A stretch of 33,957 bases of DNA. Origin: Candidatus Opitulatrix roisinitermitis. Its GTDB lineage: Bacteria; Actinomycetota; Actinomycetes; Actinomycetales; Bifidobacteriaceae. A program made the position numbers and the translations under genes. This document shows positions 27,137 through 33,957 of this stretch, piece after piece (within the stretch, counting starts at the first letter, position 1; every line of letters starts with the position of its first letter). The DNA is taken from the NCBI GenBank assembly GCA_031288355.1, contig JAITRN010000042.1:1-33957 (forward strand), written 5' to 3'. The notes beneath the pieces are model-generated. The model was not told the DNA's origin. It did no database searches and was given only the letters and a program-made list of their open reading frames with translations.

Positions 27137-28378
27137 TTATTTTGTTTTTGGTTTATTTGTTTTTAACTTTGCTGATGTTTGGCTTTCTAACTTCTTTTTT
27201 AGTTCAGACAATTTCTGGTTAATTTCCAATTTGCGAGGATCTGATTGCTGCCAATCTTTATTTTCCGCTTCAGCTATAGCCTTATCAACTTTTTCAATTT
27301 CGTCTCTAACTATTTTAATCTTTGAAACTGGAACTTTTCCTAAATCATTAATTCGAGACATAAATGCCCGATATTTTTCTCTAGCTAATTTAGAATTATT
27401 AACTGGCAAAAGTTTTTTCATATCTTCTATTACAGCCAATTTAGCCTCATAATTTTTTTGATATTCCTCTTCCAAAATTTCATCCTTAGATCCTTTTTTA
27501 TCATAAAAAGCACCCATATAGCCTTTAAATTCATCCCAAAGTTTATCATCAACACTTCGTTTAGCCCGGCCAGCGGCTTTCCAATCTTGCATAAGAGCTT
27601 TAAAAGCTGCTTGTGTTTCATCCCATTTTTCTGACTGACTTAATTCTTTAGCCTTGTCAATTATTTTTTGTTTAGTTTTTTTAGCAATTTCAGCAGACTT
27701 ATTAAATGAAGAATAAAACTCTCTACGGGCATTTTCAAACGCACGACGAATTTTTGAAAATCTATTCCATAAATCTTCTTCTATATCCTTAGGAATTCTT
27801 GGACCAGTTTTTTGCTCATTAGACCATTGTTCTAATAATTGAGAAAATTTTTCTGACGTCTGTTTCCAATTTATTCTATCATTTATTTTATTAGCTAATT
27901 TTTCAGCATCATTAACTATTTTTATACGCTTTGTGATTGTCTGCTTGACGTCTAAAGCTTTGTTCTTGTCTATTTCTAATTTAATTATTTCAGCCTGTTC
28001 AAGTATTTTTGCCAAGCGCTCACGCAATGCAGCCACATCTCCGACAACTGATGGTTTTTCTAATTCTTTATGAAAATTCGCTAAACTAGCATCAATATCG
28101 CTTTTCTTTAATTTAGCTACTTTCATACGAGCTTCAAATAATGAAATTCTGTCAACTATATCTAGATATCTTTTAACATAAAACTTCAAAGCATCTTTCG
28201 GCTCTTTAACTTTATATTCGCCAATTTTTCTCTCACTGCCGTTTTCAATAAGCCAAACTGTGCCATCAGAATCAACTCTGCCAAATTTCTCCGCCGCCTT
28301 AGCTGATTTTTCATCAGCAGTTTTTACAATAGTGACACTTGATTTTTTAGGACTTGAATTTTTTGTTTTATTTTCCAT
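27137..28378 (-). CDS. DUF349 coiled-coil protein
   Basis: Repeated helical W.... modules: LWNRFSKIRRAFENARREFYSSFN, LMQDWKAAGRAKRSVDDKLWDEFKGYMGAFYDKK. Confidence 0.88.
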   Translation of the reverse strand: MENKTKNSSPKKSSVTIVKTADEKSAKAAEKFGRVDSDGTVWLIENGSERKIGEYKVKEPKDALKFYVKRYLDIVDRISLFEARMKVAKLKKSDIDASLANFHKELEKPSVVGDVAALRERLAKILEQAEIIKLEIDKNKALDVKQTITKRIKIVNDAEKLANKINDRINWKQTSEKFSQLLEQWSNEQKTGPRIPKDIEEDLWNRFSKIRRAFENARREFYSSFNKSAEIAKKTKQKIIDKAKELSQSEKWDETQAAFKALMQDWKAAGRAKRSVDDKLWDEFKGYMGAFYDKKGSKDEILEEEYQKNYEAKLAVIEDMKKLLPVNNSKLAREKYRAFMSRINDLGKVPVSKIKIVRDEIEKVDKAIAEAENKDWQQSDPRKLEINQKLSELKKKLESQTSAKLKTNKPKTK

Positions 28379-28381
28379 TAT

Positions 28382-29182
28382 TTATTTAATATCCACTCCA
28401 GTTATTTTAACAACTTCTGAAGGTTTACCATCTCCATTTGCAGGTTTTTGCTCTTTAGCAAAATTCTCTATATTGTCTAATCCACCTGTAATTTCAGCAA
28501 AAACCGCATAACCCGCATTGCCTCCACCAGGGGGAAAATTAGAATCCTGATAAATTATAAAAAATTGTGAACCGTTAGAAAATGCCGAATCACTACGAGC
28601 CATAGCAATATAACCTTTTTTATAAATATTATCAGACGGCGCATTTTCAACAGGACCAAAAGAATATCCTGGACCACCGGACTGATCTCCTTTAGGCGCT
28701 CCGCATTGTAAAATATAAACACTTTGAGTAGTCACCCTTGGGCATTGAGCATCATTCTCAGACCACCAACCTTTACGAGACAGATCAATGAAATTAGCCA
28801 CAGCCTGAGGAGCTTTACTTCCTAAAAGAGTAATTGACAAATCGCCCAAAGACGTATGGAGCACAGCGCCCCAATCTTTATTTTCAGCAATTGCTTTATC
28901 TGGCACAGCACCTTGATTTTTGCCTGTTTGTTCTGCTTCTGGTATTGGTTTAGAAGCAGTAGATTCTGATGGAGTAGGCGACGCTTCTGGACTAGGACTT
29001 TGCCCTTGATATGTTGAGGGAGAAGTAAAATGATAAGCAATAATTAAGCCTCCTATCACAGCAACTGTTGACAATCCAGCAATCAATAAATTAATTAAAT
29101 TACGTTTATTTTTTTGACGTTGTTTTTCTAGCAATAGTTCTTTTCGGCTAGCACGCTGCTGTTTTCTATTCTTCTCTGACAT
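28382..29182 (-). CDS. Membrane-anchored cyclophilin-type peptidyl-prolyl cis-trans isomerase
   Basis: N-terminal TM; AVANFIDLSRKGWW..., GYIAMARSDSAFSNGSQFFIIYQDSNFPPGGGNAGYAVFAEITGGLDNI. Confidence 0.93.
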   Translation of the reverse strand: MSEKNRKQQRASRKELLLEKQRQKNKRNLINLLIAGLSTVAVIGGLIIAYHFTSPSTYQGQSPSPEASPTPSESTASKPIPEAEQTGKNQGAVPDKAIAENKDWGAVLHTSLGDLSITLLGSKAPQAVANFIDLSRKGWWSENDAQCPRVTTQSVYILQCGAPKGDQSGGPGYSFGPVENAPSDNIYKKGYIAMARSDSAFSNGSQFFIIYQDSNFPPGGGNAGYAVFAEITGGLDNIENFAKEQKPANGDGKPSEVVKITGVDIK

Positions 29183-29347
29183 ATTAATATTTTAGCAGAA
29201 AATATTTTAGCAAAAATCAATAAAATCAATATTTCAATAAAAAAAATTATATTTTTTCTAAAAAAAGAAATTAGATTTAAATCTATTATCAGCTTAAAGA
29301 AAATTATTGTAAACTATTAGTAATAAATCCATATCAATTGGATGACC

Positions 29348-29360
29348 AGGTCCCCATCGT
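29348..29360. repeat. Direct partial copy of tRNA-Glu 5' end
   Basis: aggtccccatcgt, identical to 29419-29431. Confidence 0.9.
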
Positions 29361-29394
29361 TGGTGAGCGAAGCGAATTAATGTTATTCGCCGAT

Positions 29395-29440
29395 GGCCTC
29401 TAGACGATGGTGACCGCTAGGTCCCCATCGTCTAGAGGCC
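29395..29440. repeat. Inverted repeat / hairpin spanning tRNA-Glu leader and 5' half of tRNA-Glu
   Basis: 29395-29410 ggcctctagacgatgg is the exact reverse complement of 29425-29440; after one T/C mismatch, gacc (29412-29415) pairs with ggtc (29420-29423) around a gcta loop. Confidence 0.95.
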
Positions 29441-29493
29441 TAGGACCTCAGCTTTTCATGCTGGTAACACGGGTTCAAATCCCGTTGGGGATA
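29421..29493 (+). tRNA. tRNA-Glu(TTC)
   Basis: GTCCCCA...TGGGGAT acceptor, anticodon loop TTTTCAT (TTC), T arm CGGGT-TCAAAT-CCCGT; CCA not encoded. Confidence 0.95.
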
Positions 29494-29498
29494 CTAAT

Positions 29499-29876
29499 TT
29501 AACCTTTTATTACTTTTCCTAAAATAATTCCCAAAATCACAAAAAGCAAAGAAACTCCCACATTTAGGAATATATTTAAAGCGGCTTTCCAATAACGAGC
29601 AAGCTCTAAATACATAAAAGTCTCAATACTAAAAGCTGAAAATGTGCTAAGGCCTCCTAAACATCCAATTGTTATAAAGGCGCGTAAATCAGGATTTAAG
29701 ACCTGACTATTCCTTTCAATTCCAACAATTAATCCCAAAATAAAAGCCGCTATTATGTTAGAAACTAATGTGCCAAATGGCAAAATAATATTAAATTGGT
29801 TGAATAATTTAGTTATAAAAAAACGACAAATAGCCCCTAAGAAACCGCCAAGCCCAACTACTAAAATTTGTAGCAT
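29499..29876 (-). CDS. crcB: Fluoride efflux channel CrcB/FluC
   Basis: GLGGFLGAICRFFI, PFGTLVSNIIAAFILGL, TIGCLGGLSTFSAFSIET. Confidence 0.95.
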   Translation of the reverse strand: MLQILVVGLGGFLGAICRFFITKLFNQFNIILPFGTLVSNIIAAFILGLIVGIERNSQVLNPDLRAFITIGCLGGLSTFSAFSIETFMYLELARYWKAALNIFLNVGVSLLFVILGIILGKVIKG

Positions 29877-29885
29877 ACAAATAAA

Positions 29886-31868
29886 TTAGTCTTCACTAAA
29901 CTGGCTGTTATAAAGACGGGCATAAGCTCCGTTTTGAGTAATTAAATCATTATGAGAACCCTGCTCTATAATGCGCCCCTGCTCCATAACTAAAATAGTG
30001 TCAGCATCTCTAATTGTTGAAAGTCTATGAGCAATAACAAATGAAGTTCTGCTTTCGCGCAATTTATTCATAGCTGCCTGAATATGAACTTCTGTTCTGG
30101 TGTCAACTGAAGAAGTTGCTTCATCTAAAATTAAAATAGTTGGATCAGAAATAAAAGCTCTAGCAATTGTTAAAAGCTGTTTTTCGCCAGCTGAAATACC
30201 ATTAGCTTCGTTATCTACAACGGTATCATAGCCATTTGGCAAATGCCTTACAAAATCGTCTACATGAGTTTGACGAACTATTTTTTCAAATTCCTCATCA
30301 CTTATTGTTTTATCTTCTGGCAATCCATAAAGTAAATTATCTTTAATTGTGCCGTGAAATAGCCAAGTATCTTGCAAAACCATGCCAATATTTTTTCTTA
30401 AATCTGATCTTTGCAAATCTGTTATATCAATATTTTCTAAATCAACTTCACCAGAATCAACATCATAAAATCTCATAATTAAATTAACTAGTGTGGTTTT
30501 TCCTGCACCAGTCGGACCAACTATTGCCACAGTTTTGCCTGGTTCAACCACGAGAGACAAATTAGTAATTAAGGAAGTGTTTTCATCATAAGAAAAGTCA
30601 ACATTTTTGAATTCCAATTTACCTTCAACATTTGCAAGTTTTTCAGAAGCATTTTCATCGCTGATTTCTTCTTTAGCATCAAGCAATTGAAAAACTCTTT
30701 CAGCACTTGCCATGCCAGACTGCCACATATTCACCATTGAACTAATTTGAGCCAAAGGCTGAGAATATTGTCTGGAATACATAATAACTGTTTGAACATC
30801 TCCAATTGACATCATGCCCCAAAGAACTCTTATTCCTCCAACTAACGCTAAAAGAACATAGTTAAAATTAGTCACAAAATTCATAAAAGGCATAATTGAA
30901 CCTGACCAAATTTGAGCCAGCAATGAAGATTTAAAAAGTTTATTATTTTCCTTTTCAAATTCTGCAAAAGCGTCATTTTCATAATTAAAGCTTTTAACTA
31001 AAGCATGTCCTGTAAAAACCTGCTCTATATGCCCGTTCAGTTTCCCTGTTGTGTTCCATTGTGTTTTAAAATGGGGCTGAGCTTTTTTAGCAACAAAAGG
31101 AATAATTATAAAAGAAACAATCACAGTACCTAGCGCTATAACAGAAAGAAAAGGCGAAGTGAAAAACATCATTGTTATTACAAAGACCACCATTAAAGCG
31201 CTTGATATAAGCTGAGAAAATGATTGTTGCAAAGTTTGGGTGATATTGTCTAAATCATTAGTTGTTTTAGATAAAACCTCTCCAATGGTTGTATTATCAA
31301 AATAATTTAAAGGCAAACGCCATATCTTCTTTTCAATTTTCTTGCGCAAATCGCGCCCCATTCTAGCTACCAAACGAGTAGTTATCCAGCCAGAAATCCA
31401 ATTCAAGCAAAATTGTATAATATAAATACCCAATGTTAATAAACACAAATAGTAAATATTATTCCAATTAATTCCTGTTCCTGGCGTTATATTCATAGGC
31501 GACAACATGTCGGCAACTTGTCCTTGGCCATGAGCCCGCAAAACCGCCAAAGCGGCTTGTTTTGTGGGAAATGACGCTATCATTTTAGAAGCAATGCCGT
31601 CAAAAATTTCATTAACTATATTTCCTATAAGTTTAGGACCACAAGCAGCCAAAAATGAAGCCGCACAGGCTGATAAAATTACTATAATAACTCTAAATTT
31701 ATCTTGGAGCAAAAGAGAAAAAATTCGTTTAAAAGTAACCAAAAAATTTGAGGCTTTTTCCACTGGAACGCTTCCCGCTCCACCGCGCATTAAACCAGGT
31801 CTTTGATTCGGCCGTTTTTGAGCTGTCTGGCTTTTATTCATATTTAATGATTTATCAGTATTAGCCAT
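29886..31868 (-). CDS. ABC exporter half-transporter, canonical catalytic residues / degenerate signature
   Basis: TM domain plus GPTGAGKTT, signature ISAGEKQLLTIARA, Walker B ILILDEATSSVD, H-loop IAHRLSTI. Confidence 0.95.
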   Translation of the reverse strand: MANTDKSLNMNKSQTAQKRPNQRPGLMRGGAGSVPVEKASNFLVTFKRIFSLLLQDKFRVIIVILSACAASFLAACGPKLIGNIVNEIFDGIASKMIASFPTKQAALAVLRAHGQGQVADMLSPMNITPGTGINWNNIYYLCLLTLGIYIIQFCLNWISGWITTRLVARMGRDLRKKIEKKIWRLPLNYFDNTTIGEVLSKTTNDLDNITQTLQQSFSQLISSALMVVFVITMMFFTSPFLSVIALGTVIVSFIIIPFVAKKAQPHFKTQWNTTGKLNGHIEQVFTGHALVKSFNYENDAFAEFEKENNKLFKSSLLAQIWSGSIMPFMNFVTNFNYVLLALVGGIRVLWGMMSIGDVQTVIMYSRQYSQPLAQISSMVNMWQSGMASAERVFQLLDAKEEISDENASEKLANVEGKLEFKNVDFSYDENTSLITNLSLVVEPGKTVAIVGPTGAGKTTLVNLIMRFYDVDSGEVDLENIDITDLQRSDLRKNIGMVLQDTWLFHGTIKDNLLYGLPEDKTISDEEFEKIVRQTHVDDFVRHLPNGYDTVVDNEANGISAGEKQLLTIARAFISDPTILILDEATSSVDTRTEVHIQAAMNKLRESRTSFVIAHRLSTIRDADTILVMEQGRIIEQGSHNDLITQNGAYARLYNSQFSED

Positions 31869-31871
31869 TGC

Positions 31872-33599
31872 TCAATCTTCCAATCTTTCTTGGGAAGCAA
31901 CTATTTCTCTATACGTTTCGCAAGTTTTTAGCAAGTCTTGATGTTTGCCAATTCCCACAATTTTTCCATTATCAAGCACTAAAATCTGATTAGCATTTCG
32001 AATGGTTGAAACTCTTTGAGCCACAATTATAACTGCTCTATCTTGCATTTTTTCAGAAAGACATTTTCGCAATTTCATATCGGTTGTATAATCAAGAGCC
32101 GAAAATGAATCATCAAATAAAACTACTTTACTTTTTTTCACCAACGCTCTAGCTATAGATAATCTTTGTTTTTGCCCGCCAGAAAAATTTGCACCTGATT
32201 GAGCAACTTCCGTATCTAAACCATTTTCTTCATTAAAAACAAAATCGTAGGCCTGAGCAATCTTTAAAGCTTCGACCATTTCTTCATCACTTGCTTTGTC
32301 ATCACCTAAAAACAAATTAGATCTAATAGTGCCTGAAAACAAATAAGCCTTTTGCGGGATATAAGATATATAATTATTTAATTTCTCCAAACTTAAATCT
32401 TTCACATTGACTCCATCAAAACAAACTTCTCCATCTGTGGCATCAAATAAACGATTAACTAAATTCAAAATAGTTGTTTTGCCTGATCCTGTTGATCCAA
32501 TAATTGCTGTTACTTCACCAGGCTGAGCTATGAAATTAACGTCATTAATAACACATTTTTCAGCACCTTTGTATCTAAAACTCGCATTTTTAAATTCAAC
32601 AACTCCTTGAGGATTTTTTATTTCAACTGGATTAGATTTTTCTTTTATAGAAATAGACGTTTCTAAAACTTCATTAATTCTAATAGCGCATACTTGAGCG
32701 CGCGGAAACATAATAAACATCATAGTAGACATCATCAATGACATCAAAATATAGAGAGTGTAATTTATAAAAGCCGTTAAATCTCCAATTGGCATATTGC
32801 CTGATTCTATAGCATATGCACCAAAAAATGTTATAGCTAAATTAGTTAAATTTATTAAACTAAAGACCAAAGGAAAGGTTAAAGTCATGCCACGACCAAC
32901 TCCAACGTTTAAATTATAAAGTGTATTATTAATTTTATCAAAACGATTAATTTCTGTTTTTTCTCTAACAAACGCTCTTATAGGTCTTATTCCAGTTATT
33001 TGATCTCTCATAATATCATTTATTTTATCAGTTTGCTTTTGAAAGCGCGTGAATTTAGGCAGTAAATTTTTTGCTAAAACAATTATAATTATGGCAAATA
33101 TTGGCAAAATTACCAAAATTATAGAACTCATTTGCAAATTCAAAGAAACTGATAAAACTATTCCTCCTATAAGCATAATAGGAGTGGAAATAATAAGCGT
33201 CAACATAAACATAGTATAATTTTGCACTTGCAAAATATCGTTAGTGGACCGTGTAATTAAAGTTGCTGCTCCAAACTGATTCATTTCAACTTCAGAAAAA
33301 TCTTGAACTTTTTTATAAAGGACTCGCCGTATATTTCTGCCAAGCCTCATAGCAATTCTTGAACCAACAATCACCGCTGAAATATTTAGGATCATTTGAC
33401 CACCTGTTAATATAAGCATAATCGTTCCCATATTCCAGATATAATTAATGTCTCCCTTTATAACTCCATCATTTATTATATCAGCATTTAAAGTCGGCAA
33501 ATATAAGGTTGCAATTGTCTGAGCAGTTTGCAAAATCAACAAAACAATTATGAGCGGAGTATAACGAAATAAAAATCTTTTGTATATACGATACATCAA
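31872..33599 (-). CDS. ABC exporter half-transporter, degenerate catalytic residues / canonical signature
   Basis: TM domain plus GSTGSGKTT, signature FSGGQKQRLSIARA, Walker B VVLFDDSFSALD (D for E), switch VAQRVSTI (Q for H). Confidence 0.95.
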   Translation of the reverse strand: MMYRIYKRFLFRYTPLIIVLLILQTAQTIATLYLPTLNADIINDGVIKGDINYIWNMGTIMLILTGGQMILNISAVIVGSRIAMRLGRNIRRVLYKKVQDFSEVEMNQFGAATLITRSTNDILQVQNYTMFMLTLIISTPIMLIGGIVLSVSLNLQMSSIILVILPIFAIIIIVLAKNLLPKFTRFQKQTDKINDIMRDQITGIRPIRAFVREKTEINRFDKINNTLYNLNVGVGRGMTLTFPLVFSLINLTNLAITFFGAYAIESGNMPIGDLTAFINYTLYILMSLMMSTMMFIMFPRAQVCAIRINEVLETSISIKEKSNPVEIKNPQGVVEFKNASFRYKGAEKCVINDVNFIAQPGEVTAIIGSTGSGKTTILNLVNRLFDATDGEVCFDGVNVKDLSLEKLNNYISYIPQKAYLFSGTIRSNLFLGDDKASDEEMVEALKIAQAYDFVFNEENGLDTEVAQSGANFSGGQKQRLSIARALVKKSKVVLFDDSFSALDYTTDMKLRKCLSEKMQDRAVIIVAQRVSTIRNANQILVLDNGKIVGIGKHQDLLKTCETYREIVASQERLED

Positions 33600-33782
33600 T
33601 AAAAGTTTATCAAAATAAATTATAATAAAATATTTTTAAAAAATTTTCTTATGGAATTTAAAAATATTCAAATCCTATTTTGTTTTAATTTCTAAAATTA
33701 TCATTAACTAAAAACGATTTAACCACTTTTTTCCAGAGCGAGCTGTTTCAAAAATTATTACCTAGAAAACTAATATTTTCAA

Positions 33783-33948
33783 CGCCAAGAAAAAATATTT
33801 TTTGAGTAGTCTGAAAAAATGTGCGTAGTTTATATTAAACAAGCATTTTTTCAGCACAGCGCGTATGTCCGCGCCTGAGGTTGCGCATTATTGCGCATAA
33901 CCTCAGGCTTGCGGAACAAGCGGTACTCAAAAAATATTTTTTCTTGCG
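33783..33948. repeat. Structured element bounded by long inverted repeats (MITE-like or structured RNA)
   Basis: caagaaaaaatattttttgagta (33786-33808) is the perfect 23-nt inverted repeat of 33924-33946; cgc outer ends match with a 1-nt indel; two internal hairpins. Confidence 0.85.
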
Positions 33949-33957
33949 TAATTTGAA

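Noticed and set aside
29877-29886. Fluoride riboswitch upstream of crcB
   Set aside because: Only a few nt separate crcB from the upstream ABC gene; no room for a riboswitch.
1-33957. CRISPR array, transposase or phage genes
   Set aside because: No regularly spaced repeats and no transposase, integrase or phage structural motifs in any ORF.

Overview
AT-rich bacterial window, nearly all genes on the minus strand. Gene content and order (rph-rdgB, rplJ-rplL, sufB-sufD, a DUF349 protein, a heterodimeric ABC exporter) suggest a low-GC, probably host-associated actinobacterium; that placement is inference. A single 4384-aa ORF (124-13278, -) fills the first 13 kb: an N-terminal TM/signal segment, repeated beta-rich N-terminal modules, a very long RCC1-like repeat region (about 30 recognisable WG motifs), Ig-like (He_PIG-type) modules and a C-terminal TM anchor with no LPXTG. 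Then come rdgB, rph, a frameshifted small membrane-protein ORF, rplL/rplJ with an L10-leader-like element, an ABC permease, a TPR-like protein, a VWA protein, uppP, two small orphans (one with a perfect EF-hand loop), a short SufD, SufB, a LMW-PTP, a DsbA-like protein and an adjacent membrane protein with an intramembrane CPTC. A + strand island holds tRNA-Ala(GGC), cdd and an IspD/TarI-SDR fusion. The minus strand resumes with a DUF349 protein, a cyclophilin, crcB and two ABC exporter subunits; tRNA-Glu(TTC) is on +. The two most unusual non-coding signals are: (i) an inverted copy of the first ~20 nt of tRNA-Glu immediately upstream of that tRNA, forming a near-perfect hairpin that would sequester the tRNA 5' half, plus a further partial direct copy; and (ii) a compact multi-hairpin element bounded by 23-bp perfect inverted repeats at the right edge (33783-33948).
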